64,000 bases of DNA from Novosphingobium marinum. GTDB taxonomy: Bacteria; Pseudomonadota; Alphaproteobacteria; Sphingomonadales; Sphingomonadaceae. The stretch's first letter is position 1; each line of letters starts with the position of its first letter. A program made the translations under genes and the position numbers. The notes below the pieces were generated by a model. That model searched no databases. It was not told where the DNA came from and saw only the letters and a program-made list of their open reading frames with translations. Below are positions 1 to 7,556 of the stretch, one piece after another. The DNA lies in contig NZ_JACBZF010000004.1 in NCBI RefSeq assembly GCF_013408095.1, positions 124,001-188,000 of the forward strand. Reading direction: 5' to 3'.

Positions 1-1
1 T

Positions 2-337
2 GGCGGAACACCGGGTTTTTCGCCTTCCGGACAGCTCGTGGCGGCGGTGCACCAGTCGAATTACGCCTTCACCGCGCTCGAGGGCCTCGGTATCTGGCGG
101 ATTTCGCCCGGCGGCATCGAGGAAGTCGCGCACGTTATCAACATGCCGCAACTGTTGGACTGGCGGGTCGACGGGTGGCGCGGCGAGAATTGCCTCATCC
201 TTTCGGGGGTACGGTTCAGTTCGGTCCCGCTCGAAGTCGGCGATCTCTCGCAATATCAGCGACTTCAGTACGTGGCGCGCCAGAACGGTGCCAGCTGGGA
301 AGTCACCTATGCCCAGACCGGCGGCTGCCCCGGCTGA
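2..337 (+). CDS. Hypothetical protein, 3' part (5' end outside the window)
   Basis: The reading frame is open from the window edge to a TGA at 335-337, about 111 residues. A GTG at 38 could be an internal start, but the frame continues upstream of it, so this is probably the C-terminal part of a longer protein. I recognise no domain. The sequence is rich in Gly, Trp and hydrophobic residues (LGIWRISPGGIEEV, LLDWRVDGWRGENCLIL) and ends in a Cys-Pro-Gly tail, as expected of a small soluble or periplasmic domain. It runs in the same direction as the peroxiredoxin gene but is separated from it by 126 bp holding a candidate promoter, so it probably belongs to an upstream unit. Confidence 0.5.
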   Translation, partial: GGTPGFSPSGQLVAAVHQSNYAFTALEGLGIWRISPGGIEEVAHVINMPQLLDWRVDGWRGENCLILSGVRFSSVPLEVGDLSQYQRLQYVARQNGASWEVTYAQTGGCPG

Positions 338-361
338 GTTCGCTTCCGGGCAGTAGTGACC

Positions 362-390
362 TTGCCTTAAATCAATTTACGTAAGACAAT
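362..390 (+). promoter_or_regulatory. Candidate sigma-70 promoter with TTACGTAA palindrome
   Basis: TTGCCT (362-367) and GACAAT (385-390) are separated by 17 bp in an AT-rich patch within GC-rich DNA. The palindrome TTACGTAA (377-384) lies in the spacer, where a repressor would block polymerase. It precedes the peroxiredoxin-ArsR pair, so ArsR autoregulation is plausible but unproven. Confidence 0.4.
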
Positions 391-463
391 AAGTGTGTAA
401 ACGGATCGCTCCGGCGGCCCGCGCGTGCCCGCGCGGCCGCGTCGCGACCGGCACGGAGGAAAC

Positions 464-1120
464 TTGGAAGATCAGCGCGAGAAACCGCCGTTGCGCATCG
501 GAGACAGGGTCCCCGGCTTTGCCGCGCGCAGCACGCAAGGACCCGTCGAGCTTGCCCAGTTCCGGGGGCGATGGCTCATCCTGTTTTCGCACCCTGCCGA
601 TTTCACGCCGGTATGCACGAGCGAGTTCGTCGCGCTCGCGAGCGCCGCGGACCGGTTCCGCGCGCTCGATTGCGCGCTGATGGGACTGTCGGTCGACAGC
701 CTTTACGCCCACATCGCCTGGATTCGCCTGATCTGGGACAGGTTCGGGGTTCGCGTAGACTTCCCGATCATCGAGGACCCGACGCTGGAGATCGCCCGCG
801 CCTACGGGATGCTAGGGCGCGAGGCCTACGACGCGGCATCGGTGCGCGCGACCTACTACATCGACCCGGACGGCATCCTGCGCGCGACGGCCTGCTACCC
901 GGTGACGGTCGGTCGCTCGATCGACGAGATGCTGCGCATCCTCGCCGCGCTCCAGCGCGTGCAGGACGGAACCGCGCTCGCGCCTGCCGACTGGAAGCCC
1001 GGTTGCGACTTGCTGAGGACACCCGAGGAGCAGATCGAAAAGGCGCTTTCGCCCGAGGGATCGGCGGACTGGTTCTATTCCACCATCCCGGACACGTCCG
1101 GGTCGGGGAGCGAGCGATGA
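464..1120 (+). CDS. Peroxiredoxin (AhpC/TSA, Prx6-like)
   Basis: Thiol peroxidase that reduces H2O2 or organic peroxides in the cytoplasm. The peroxidatic site is FSHPADFTPVCTSEF with the Cys near residue 51. A second Cys near residue 181 (PGCDLLRTP) could resolve the sulfenate, although Prx6-type enzymes often work with one Cys. The length of 218 aa fits the family. I chose TTG 464 because GGAGGA stands just upstream (455-460) and because family members begin close to the LRIGD segment; the 3-nt spacing is short, and GTG 425 is the alternative. The stop overlaps the ATG of the ArsR gene (ATGA), so the two are translationally coupled. The neighbouring sulfide-oxidation operon suggests a role against peroxide or reactive sulfur stress. 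Confidence 0.85.
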   Translation: MEDQREKPPLRIGDRVPGFAARSTQGPVELAQFRGRWLILFSHPADFTPVCTSEFVALASAADRFRALDCALMGLSVDSLYAHIAWIRLIWDRFGVRVDFPIIEDPTLEIARAYGMLGREAYDAASVRATYYIDPDGILRATACYPVTVGRSIDEMLRILAALQRVQDGTALAPADWKPGCDLLRTPEEQIEKALSPEGSADWFYSTIPDTSGSGSER

Positions 1121-1503
1121 CCGGCGACGACGCCGCGCAACTCGAGGAGCGCGCCGAACTGTTGCGCGCGCTCGGCCATGCGACCCGACTCCAGATCCTC
1201 GGCACGCTTGCCGGTCGCGAGCTTTCGGTGGGCGACATCGAGGGCGAGACGGGGATCGGACAGCCCGGCCTGTCGCAGCAGCTTGCCGTCCTGCGCAAGG
1301 TGGACCTCGTCTCCACCCGGCGCGACGGCAAGCAGGTGATCTACAGCCTGGAGGCGGACAGGTTGCGCGAAGTAGCCCGGTCGCTGGCCGGACTGGCCGG
1401 TATCGAGCAGGGCGAGCGCGGGGAAAGCCATGCCGAACGCCTGCGGCGCGGCGGCGGGGCGGCAGTGTTCGCCAAAGTGGGCCAGGACCGGTTCAGCCCT
1501 TGA
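1117..1503 (+). CDS. ArsR-family winged-helix repressor, BigR/SqrR-like but cysteine-free
   Basis: 128 aa. A winged helix-turn-helix covers roughly residues 15-90 (ALGHATRLQILGTL, then QPGLSQQLAVLRKVDLV as recognition helix and a wing at RRDGKQVIYSL). The setting, convergent with a persulfide dioxygenase/YeeE/SQR/TauE operon, is that of BigR/SqrR persulfide sensors. Those sensors use two cysteines, the first just after RLxIL; here that position is Gly and the whole protein contains no Cys. It therefore cannot sense persulfide by dithiol chemistry as its relatives do. The long C-terminal tail (about residues 100-128) is Arg/Gly-rich. The ATG overlaps the peroxiredoxin stop. The 3' end overlaps the DUF2474 gene on the other strand by 11 bp. 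Calling it regulator of the sulfide operon is inference from context. Confidence 0.88.
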   Translation: MTGDDAAQLEERAELLRALGHATRLQILGTLAGRELSVGDIEGETGIGQPGLSQQLAVLRKVDLVSTRRDGKQVIYSLEADRLREVARSLAGLAGIEQGERGESHAERLRRGGGAAVFAKVGQDRFSP

Positions 1504-1666
1504 GCCAGAACCGCAGGAGGTAGGCGACCGCGCCGAGCACGGTCACGCTCGCGCCCCAGATCGCCGCCATCCAGGCAAGTCGCTTCCACAGCGGCGCGCG
1601 GTCCGCATCGAAAGCGTCCGCCTCCGGGGCGTCGACCTCGACGCGCGGCGGCGGCGTCTTGCTCAA
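1493..1666 (-). CDS. DUF2474 small membrane peptide of the bd-type oxidase
   Basis: 57 aa. A hydrophilic N-terminus is followed by one membrane helix (WMAAIWGASVTVLGAVAYLL) and a short basic end (RFWLKG), the DUF2474 pattern seen downstream of cioAB/cydAB. Such single-helix peptides are thought to assist assembly or stability of the oxidase, like CydX. The TTG start (1666-1664) overlaps the cydB TGA, so translation is coupled to cydB. It is the last gene of the operon, and its 3' end overlaps the convergent ArsR gene by 11 bp. The family assignment rests on size, topology and position. Confidence 0.75.
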   Translation of the reverse strand: MSKTPPPRVEVDAPEADAFDADRAPLWKRLAWMAAIWGASVTVLGAVAYLLRFWLKG

Positions 1667-2670
1667 TGGTAACCCTCGTCGCCGACCTTGCCGCGAAACA
1701 CCCAGTAGGCCCACGCGGTGTAGGCGATGATCAGCGGCATCGTGATCGCGACGCCGACCAGCATGAAAACCTGGCTGCGCTCGGGCGCGGCGGCGTCCCA
1801 GATGGTCACGTCCGGCGGCACGACGTAAGGCCACATGGTGAAGCCCAGCCCCGCCATGCCGAAGAAGAACAGCAGCAGGGACAGCCAGAACGGCTTGCTG
1901 TTCCGGTCCTTCGCCACCGCGCGCAGCATCGATACGGCAACGATCGCGGTCAGGATCGGCACCGGGGCGGCGAAGTAGATTTCCGGCTCGGTCAGCCAAC
2001 GCTCGGCGTATTCCGCGTTGAGGAAGACGTTGTAGAGGCTGACCGTGCCCATCAGCACGAGCGTCGCCCACGCCGTACGCTTGGCGAGCTTTCGCGCATG
2101 CGCCTGCGGCGGCCCTTCGAGTTTCCAGATCAGCCACGCCGCGCCGAGCAGCGCATAGCCGGCAACGGTGCCGAGCCCGGTCAGCAGCGTGTAGGGCGTG
2201 AGCCAGTCGAACCAGCTGCCGGCGTAGGCGCGATCCTCGACGGTGATGCCCTGCAACAGCGCGCCCAGCGTCATCCCCTGCGCCAGCGCCGCGGCGAGCG
2301 AGCCGAGCGTGAACGCGCCGTCCCAGAACGGCCGGTGGGCCGGATCGCGCCAGCGGTACTCGAACGCGACACCCCGGAAGACGAGGCCGAGAAGCATCGC
2401 GATGATCAGCGGATAGGTGGCTGGCAGGACGATCGCGTAAGCAAGTGGAAACGCTGCGAACAACCCGCCCCCGCCCAGCACCAGCCAGGTCTCGTTCCCG
2501 TCCCAGACGGGCGCTATCGAATTCATCGCCTTGTCGCGCTCCGGCCCCGGATCGAATGTCGGGAACAGGATGCCGATGCCGAGGTCGAACCCGTCCATGA
2601 CCACGTAGGCAAACACCGCGAAGGCGATGATGAAGGCCCAGATGACCGTCAGGTCGAAATTTACCGCCAT
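1663..2670 (-). CDS. cydB: Cytochrome bd-type ubiquinol oxidase subunit II
   Basis: 335 aa, typical CydB length, with about eight to nine hydrophobic helices. The N-terminus (MAVNFDLTVIWAFIIAFAVFAYVVMDGFDLG) contains the conserved DGFDLG stretch, followed by WDGNETWLV, both CydB hallmarks. It pairs with CydA in the inner membrane and reduces O2 to water with quinol electrons without pumping protons. The ATG at 2670 overlaps the cydA stop by one base (TGATG), which fixes the start. bd oxidases are much less sensitive to H2S than haem-copper oxidases, so placement in a sulfide-oxidation operon makes physiological sense. Confidence 0.97.
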   Translation of the reverse strand: MAVNFDLTVIWAFIIAFAVFAYVVMDGFDLGIGILFPTFDPGPERDKAMNSIAPVWDGNETWLVLGGGGLFAAFPLAYAIVLPATYPLIIAMLLGLVFRGVAFEYRWRDPAHRPFWDGAFTLGSLAAALAQGMTLGALLQGITVEDRAYAGSWFDWLTPYTLLTGLGTVAGYALLGAAWLIWKLEGPPQAHARKLAKRTAWATLVLMGTVSLYNVFLNAEYAERWLTEPEIYFAAPVPILTAIVAVSMLRAVAKDRNSKPFWLSLLLFFFGMAGLGFTMWPYVVPPDVTIWDAAAPERSQVFMLVGVAITMPLIIAYTAWAYWVFRGKVGDEGYH

Positions 2671-4118
2671 CAGCGCAGCTCCCTGTCGGCGACGGCTTCG
2701 CCCTTGCTTTCGCGGGTCGGGTCCTGCGTCGGTCCGGGCGTGATGCCCGCGGTGCGGATCGGACCCGTATCGCCCCGCTTGACGCCGACTTCGCCGGTGT
2801 GGGGAACCTTGCCCATCAGCCGCAGGATGTACCATGTGCCGATGCCGAAGACGGTGAAATAGACGACGACGAAGGCCAGCAGCGAAGTCGCCACCGCCGG
2901 CGCTGCAAGCGGCGCGACCGCGTCCTCTGTCCGCAGCAGGTTGTAGACGACGAAGGGCTGGCGTCCGACTTCGGTGGTGATCCAGCCGGCAATGACCGCG
3001 ACGAAGCCCGATGGCGCCATGACGAGAGCGGCGCGGTGCAGCAACGGCCAGTCATAGAGCTTGCGCCGCAGCCGTGCGAGCAGGCTCCAGGCCCCGAGAC
3101 CGAGCATGGCGAAGCCGATCGCGACCATGATCCGGAACGACCAGAACACGATCCCTACCGGCGGCTCCTCGTCGTCGGGTATCGTGTCGAGCCCGGCCAG
3201 CGGCGCATCGAGATCGTGCTTGAGAATGAGCGAGGAGAGCTTCGGAATCTCCAGCGCGTACTTCACTTCCTTCGCCTCGCTGTCGGGAATGCCGAACAGG
3301 ATGAGCGGCGCGCCGTCCGGATGGCTTTCGAAATGCCCCTCCATCGCCATGACCTTCTGCGGCTGGTGCTCGAGCGTGTTGAGCCCGTGCATGTCGCCCG
3401 CGAAGATCTGGACCGGCGCGACCAGCGCGGCCATCCACATCGCCATCGAGAACATCTTGCGCGCGTGAACGCTCGTCCGGTCGCGCAGCAGGTGCCATGC
3501 GCCCACCCCGCCGACGACGAAGGCGGTGGTCAGGTACGCGGCGATCACGGTGTGGACGAGGCGGTACGGAAAGCTGGGGTTGAAGACGATCTCCAGCCAG
3601 GAATCGCCGGGAAGGTACTGGCCGTTGCCGCCCATGACATGGCCGACCGGCGTCTGCATCCAGCTGTTGACGGACAGGATCCAGAAGGCCGAGATGAACG
3701 TGCCCGCCGCGACCATGCAGGTCGCCGCGAAGTGCAGCTTGCGTCCCACCCGGTTCATCCCGAACAGCATCACGCCGAGAAAGCCCGCCTCGAGGAAGAA
3801 CGCGGTCAGCACCTCGTAGGCCATAAGCGGACCGATCACCGGCCCCGCCTTGTCGGAGAAGACCGACCAGTTGGTCCCGAACTGGTAGGACATGACGATG
3901 CCCGAGACGACGCCCATCGCGAACGCGATCGCGAAGATCTTCAACCAGTACCTGAACAGGTCGAGGTAGACCGACTTGCCGGTTTTCAGCCACAGGCCTT
4001 CGAGCACCGCGAGATAGCTCGCCAGCCCGATCGAGAACGCCGGGAAGATGAAATGGAAGCTGACGGTGAACGCGAACTGGATTCGCGCCAGCAGCACGGC
4101 GTCTAGGGCTTCGAACAT
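2670..4118 (-). CDS. cydA: Cytochrome bd-type ubiquinol oxidase subunit I (short Q-loop, CIO-like)
   Basis: 482 aa. Haem ligands expected of the family are visible: His22 (VSFHFIFPAFSIG), His189 (RLVHTVIAAYL) and a likely Met in FWSFRIMVA. The GRQP motif is present as EVGRQPFVVYNLLRTEDA; the Phe-Val-Val-Tyr-x-Leu-Leu-Arg-Thr version and the shorter length match the cyanide-insensitive oxidase (CIO, short Q-loop) branch rather than E. coli CydA. It oxidises ubiquinol at the periplasmic side and carries haems b558, b595 and d (or b). It starts 21 bp after the small HTH gene and is followed by cydB with a one-base overlap. Its place behind SQR suggests it takes electrons fed into the quinone pool by sulfide oxidation. 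Confidence 0.97.
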   Translation of the reverse strand: MFEALDAVLLARIQFAFTVSFHFIFPAFSIGLASYLAVLEGLWLKTGKSVYLDLFRYWLKIFAIAFAMGVVSGIVMSYQFGTNWSVFSDKAGPVIGPLMAYEVLTAFFLEAGFLGVMLFGMNRVGRKLHFAATCMVAAGTFISAFWILSVNSWMQTPVGHVMGGNGQYLPGDSWLEIVFNPSFPYRLVHTVIAAYLTTAFVVGGVGAWHLLRDRTSVHARKMFSMAMWMAALVAPVQIFAGDMHGLNTLEHQPQKVMAMEGHFESHPDGAPLILFGIPDSEAKEVKYALEIPKLSSLILKHDLDAPLAGLDTIPDDEEPPVGIVFWSFRIMVAIGFAMLGLGAWSLLARLRRKLYDWPLLHRAALVMAPSGFVAVIAGWITTEVGRQPFVVYNLLRTEDAVAPLAAPAVATSLLAFVVVYFTVFGIGTWYILRLMGKVPHTGEVGVKRGDTGPIRTAGITPGPTQDPTRESKGEAVADRELR

Positions 4119-4139
4119 TGCGAGCCGTTCCTTAGCCGA

Positions 4140-4328
4140 TCAGCGGACAAAGCGACACTGCACAGGATGCAAGTCAGCTTGCCTTCCTGCATCCTGCGAC
4201 TTGCGCCAGCGATAGAACGTCTTTTCTGAGATGCCGACTTCGCGGCAGCTTTCGACCACGCCCTTGCCGCCGGCCACGAGGCGGACGATGCGGCGGCACT
4301 TTTCCTGCTTGTCGGGAATGGCGTTCAC
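4140..4328 (-). CDS. Small HTH protein resembling the N-terminus of an IS3-type OrfA transposase
   Basis: 62 aa. A basic helix-turn-helix, GKGVVESCREVGISEKTFYRWRK, is very like the DNA-binding start of IS3/IS911-family OrfA proteins, but the leucine zipper and the partner OrfB are missing. The GTG start (4328-4326) overlaps the tauE TGA as GTGA, so it appears translationally coupled inside the sulfide operon rather than lying as random debris. Its last 20 codons contain a 9-bp inverted repeat (CAGGATGCA at 4163-4171, TGCATCCTG at 4188-4196). It could be a transposase remnant or a domesticated regulator. No insertion-sequence ends are evident around it. Confidence 0.55.
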   Translation of the reverse strand: MNAIPDKQEKCRRIVRLVAGGKGVVESCREVGISEKTFYRWRKSQDAGRQADLHPVQCRFVR

Positions 4329-5104
4329 AGCACCGCGCTCCCGCTCTGCCAGAGCATGTACGCAGCGACCACGAAGATGAGGGCGGCGAAGACGGTGGTC
4401 AGCTGCCCCTGCCCCGAAAGCCGCTTGGCAAGCATCGTGCCGCCATAGCCGCCGGCGACGCCGCCCGCGATGAAAACGGCGGCGAGTACCCAGTCGACAA
4501 GGCCCGAAAGCGCGTAGTTGAACGCTGTCGTCAGCCCGAAGGCGGTGACCGCGACGAGGCTCGTGCCGACCGCGTTGATCACCGGCATCGAAGTCGAGGC
4601 GACGAGGCCCGGAACGATGAGGAAGCCGCCGCCGATCCCGAAAAAGCCGGAGAACACGCCAGTGCCCAGTCCGTAGCCGAGAACCCTGGGCGCATTCGTG
4701 CGGTTGCACTGCGCACCCGGAATGCCCGGGTTGTTGCGTCCGCGCAGCATGAGCACGCCTACCGCGATCATCACCAGCGCGAACAGGAACAGCAGCTTCT
4801 GCCCGTCGAAATTCTTGCCGAGCGTCGAACCGGCAAGCGCGCCGACAATCCCCGCGCTCGCGTACATTGCCCCGCAGCGCCACTTGACCGTGTGCTCGCG
4901 CGCGTGGCTGAGGAGGCCGGAGGCGGCGTTGACCGCGACGGCGAGCGCGCTGGTCCCGATGGCGACATGCGGGCTGCGCACGCCGACGAGGTAGACCATC
5001 AGCGGCACGGCAAGGATCGAACCGCCGCCGCCGACAAGGCCGAGCGTGAAGCCGACGAGCACGCCCGAAAGGCCGCCGAGCGCCAGATGGAGGGTGTCGA
5101 TCAC
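4325..5104 (-). CDS. TauE/SafE-family sulfite/sulfonate exporter
   Basis: 259 aa with about eight hydrophobic segments and two copies of the family repeat: GLVGGGGSILAVPLMVYL near the N-terminus and GFFGIGGGFLIVPGLVA in the second half. TauE/SafE proteins move sulfite or organosulfur anions across the inner membrane. Here the likely cargo is sulfite produced by the persulfide dioxygenase encoded four genes upstream. The GTG start lies 13 bp after the SQR stop, and the small HTH gene overlaps its end. Substrate specificity is inferred from context. Confidence 0.93.
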   Translation of the reverse strand: MIDTLHLALGGLSGVLVGFTLGLVGGGGSILAVPLMVYLVGVRSPHVAIGTSALAVAVNAASGLLSHAREHTVKWRCGAMYASAGIVGALAGSTLGKNFDGQKLLFLFALVMIAVGVLMLRGRNNPGIPGAQCNRTNAPRVLGYGLGTGVFSGFFGIGGGFLIVPGLVASTSMPVINAVGTSLVAVTAFGLTTAFNYALSGLVDWVLAAVFIAGGVAGGYGGTMLAKRLSGQGQLTTVFAALIFVVAAYMLWQSGSAVL

Positions 5105-5117
5105 CGTCGTTGTCCGG

Positions 5118-6680
5118 TCAGTAGAGCGGCATGGGGTTCACGAGCCATTCGCGCCCCTTCAGCATGCCGTGCCAGTAGATCGGCGGAAGAGCGTCGGCCT
5201 TGAGGTGCCAGGCAAGCCGCGAGGGCTTCGTCCCGTTGATCAGCCATTTCGGCAAAGTGGGCGAAACCTTGCCGCCATAGGCGAACTCGGCGAGCACGAT
5301 CTTGCCTCGCTCGACGGTCAGCGGGCAGCTTCCGTAGCCGTCGTAGCCTGCTTCCGGCTCACGCCCGGCAAGCGCGGCAAGGACGTTGACGGCGACGACC
5401 GGCGCCTGCTTGCGCGCGGCGGCGGCGGTCTTGGCATTGGCCGTATTGCCGCAATCGCCCAGCGCGAAGACATCCGGGTAGCGCGTGTGGCGCATGGTCG
5501 CCTGGTCGATGTCGACGTAGCCTGCCTCGTCTGCGAGGTCGCTCGCGGCGACGAGGGGATGTCCCTTCTGCGGCGGGCAGACGTGGAGCATGTCGAAGCG
5601 GCGGGTCACTTCGCCGCTTTCGGTGCGGAAGGTCGCTTCGCGCGCCGGCCCGTCGACCGCGACGAGGTTCGAGCCGAAGTTGAGGCCGATGCCGTAGCGA
5701 TCGACCGTTTCCATCAGCGCCGGGACGTAGTCGGGCACGCCGAACAGTACGCTGCCCGCATTGTGAAACTCGACTTCGATGCTGCCGAGGTGTCCCGCCT
5801 TCTCCCACTCGGAGCACGACAGGTACATCGCCTTCTGCGGCGCGCCGGCACACTTGATCGGCATCGGCGGCTGCGTGAACAGCGCGCGGCCCGACTTTAT
5901 CTGCTGGACGAGACGCCAGGTATAGGGTGCCAGGTCGTAGCGGTAGTTCGACGTCACGCCGTTCCTGCCGAGCGCCTCCTCGAGCCCAGTGATTTCCTCC
6001 CAGGCGAGGCGATTGCCGACCGCGACGACGAGGACATCGTAGCCGACCTCCCCTCCGCCATCGAGGTGCACCGTCTTGTTCTCGGGGTCGAAGCCGGCCG
6101 CGCCCGACCGGATCCACTTCACGCCCCCGGGCATGACTTCGGCCATGGGGCGAGCGGTCTGGTCGAGCGTGAAGACGCCGCCGCCCACCATGGTCCAGCC
6201 GGGCTGGTAGAAATGCACCGCGCTCGGCTCGACGATGGCGATGTCGAGGCCGGGCCTGCGCCTGATCATCGAGGCTGCCGTCGCGATGCCCGCCGAGCCG
6301 CCACCGACTATCACGACGGAATGGCGTGCGGTGCCGCCAGGTCCGATCGGCGCGCTGCGCACCAGTTCGGCCAGCTGGCGCGAACGGTTGCCGGTGCGGC
6401 AGAAGGCAAGCACCGGCTCGGGAAGCCCGGACAGGGCGTCGGCGAAGGCACCCGCCTGCAACTCGGCCGTCATGCCTCCGCCGACCGGGATGTAGCGCGT
6501 CTCCAGCCCCGCCGCCTTCGCTGCGGCCTCGATCGCGGACCATGCGGGCTGGCCGGGTTCCTCGTCGTCGGGGCGGTTGCAGATCAGCGAGCGGAAGCCG
6601 TTTTCCTCCAACGCGGCAATGTCGTCGAGGCCTAGCTGCCCCGCCACCGCAAGGCGGGGCGTCACGAAATCGATCTGCAT
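5118..6680 (-). CDS. DUF442 (phosphatase-like) domain fused to sulfide:quinone oxidoreductase
   Basis: 520 aa, two domains. Residues 1-110 are a DUF442/beta-lactamase-hydrolase-like phosphatase fold with the Cys-x5-Arg loop FCRTGNRS (Cys94). Residues from about 120 onward are a type II SQR flavoprotein: FAD Rossmann motif VVIVGGGSAG (122-131), then Cys277 in IKCAGAPQKAMYLSC and Cys410 in VFALGDC, the positions of the catalytic pair in human SQR. It oxidises H2S to sulfane sulfur on a thiol acceptor and reduces ubiquinone at the inner membrane. The DUF442 part may handle the persulfide (rhodanese-like chemistry), but that is a hypothesis. It lies 13 bp after the second YeeE gene and feeds electrons toward the bd oxidase encoded downstream. 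Confidence 0.94.
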   Translation of the reverse strand: MQIDFVTPRLAVAGQLGLDDIAALEENGFRSLICNRPDDEEPGQPAWSAIEAAAKAAGLETRYIPVGGGMTAELQAGAFADALSGLPEPVLAFCRTGNRSRQLAELVRSAPIGPGGTARHSVVIVGGGSAGIATAASMIRRRPGLDIAIVEPSAVHFYQPGWTMVGGGVFTLDQTARPMAEVMPGGVKWIRSGAAGFDPENKTVHLDGGGEVGYDVLVVAVGNRLAWEEITGLEEALGRNGVTSNYRYDLAPYTWRLVQQIKSGRALFTQPPMPIKCAGAPQKAMYLSCSEWEKAGHLGSIEVEFHNAGSVLFGVPDYVPALMETVDRYGIGLNFGSNLVAVDGPAREATFRTESGEVTRRFDMLHVCPPQKGHPLVAASDLADEAGYVDIDQATMRHTRYPDVFALGDCGNTANAKTAAAARKQAPVVAVNVLAALAGREPEAGYDGYGSCPLTVERGKIVLAEFAYGGKVSPTLPKWLINGTKPSRLAWHLKADALPPIYWHGMLKGREWLVNPMPLY

Positions 6681-6693
6681 GTCTTCGGTCCTT

Positions 6694-7116
6694 TCAGCCC
6701 TGCCCGCGGCTTTCGGTCATGCGGAAGATGGCCATGCCCGCGAGCATCGCCGTCACGAAGACGAGCGCGGGCAGCGGGTTCACCGCCAGCGAGGAGATGG
6801 CCGGTCCGGGACAAAGGCCGGAGAGTCCCCAGCCGATGCCGAAGAGCACCGCGCCGCCGATCAGCCTGCCGTCGAGCCGGGTCGTGCCGGGAAGCGCGAA
6901 GGCGTCTTCGCAGACGGGCGCGCGCATCCGGCTCTGGATCGCCCAGGCCACCGCCATGATGATGACCGCGCCGCCCATGACGAAGGCCAGCGTCGGGTCC
7001 CAGCTTCCGAAGAAATCGAGGAAACCGCGCACGCGTGCCGGGTTCATCATGCCGGAAATCGCAAGGCCCGCTCCGAAGAGCGTACCGCTGACGAGCGAGA
7101 CGATGGACGTGCGCAT
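6694..7116 (-). CDS. YeeE/YedE-family sulfur transporter, C-terminal-half homologue (DUF6691-like)
   Basis: 140 aa, about four membrane helices. The motifs FGAGLAISGMMNPARV and GIGWGLSGLCPGPA are those of one half of YeeE/YedE transporters, including the GLCPGP cysteine. The ATG (7116) overlaps the stop of the other YeeE half by one base, so the two short proteins are made together and probably form a heterodimer equal to a full-length YeeE. Thiosulfate uptake is the known activity of YeeE; in sulfide operons the pair is presumed to move thiosulfate or another sulfur species. The longer upstream open frame is shadow sequence of the preceding gene. Confidence 0.88.
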   Translation of the reverse strand: MRTSIVSLVSGTLFGAGLAISGMMNPARVRGFLDFFGSWDPTLAFVMGGAVIIMAVAWAIQSRMRAPVCEDAFALPGTTRLDGRLIGGAVLFGIGWGLSGLCPGPAISSLAVNPLPALVFVTAMLAGMAIFRMTESRGQG

Positions 7117-7556
7117 CACCAGCCTCCCCCCGCCGCGTTGACGATGGCGACCGTCGCCACGCCGCTTGCAATGAACGTCAGGGTCGCGACGATCGACCGG
7201 CGGCTGAGCCGCGACATGCCGCACACGCCATGTCCGCTCGTGCAGCCGCTGCCGAGCCGCGTGCCGAAGCCGACTGCGATGCCGCCTGCGACCAGCCACC
7301 ATAGCGACGGCGGGAAGGTCGCCTCGATCGTGCTCACCGCCCCGACGACGATCGCACCGGCGATCAGGCCGAGCACGAACAGGGCGGCGGTGAAGCGCGA
7401 AGGCCCGCTGTCCGAAAGGCCCGTCGCGCGCGCCGTCAGGCCGCTGACGCCCGCGATGCGGCCCGCGCCGAGCAGCATCAGCGCGGCGGCGAGGCCGATC
7501 ATGATGCCGCCGATGAAGCCTTCGAGCGGCTGCGCCTGGGGAAATGCGGCGAGCAT
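7116..7556 (-). CDS. YeeE/YedE-family sulfur transporter, N-terminal-half homologue
   Basis: 146 aa with about four hydrophobic helices. The signature LGSGCTSGHGVCGMSRLS carries the Cys residues that pass the sulfur substrate along the channel in characterised YeeE. It works with the neighbouring half-transporter. The ATG at 7556 overlaps the stop of the persulfide dioxygenase (TGATG). In BigR/SqrR regulons the same order (persulfide dioxygenase, two YeeE halves, SQR, TauE) recurs, which supports the assignment. Confidence 0.88.
   Translation of the reverse strand: MLAAFPQAQPLEGFIGGIMIGLAAALMLLGAGRIAGVSGLTARATGLSDSGPSRFTAALFVLGLIAGAIVVGAVSTIEATFPPSLWWLVAGGIAVGFGTRLGSGCTSGHGVCGMSRLSRRSIVATLTFIASGVATVAIVNAAGGGW

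Noticed and set aside
1666..2862. A 398-codon open frame antisense to cydB
   Set aside because: Strongly Arg/Asp/His-biased composition and complete overlap with a certain gene.
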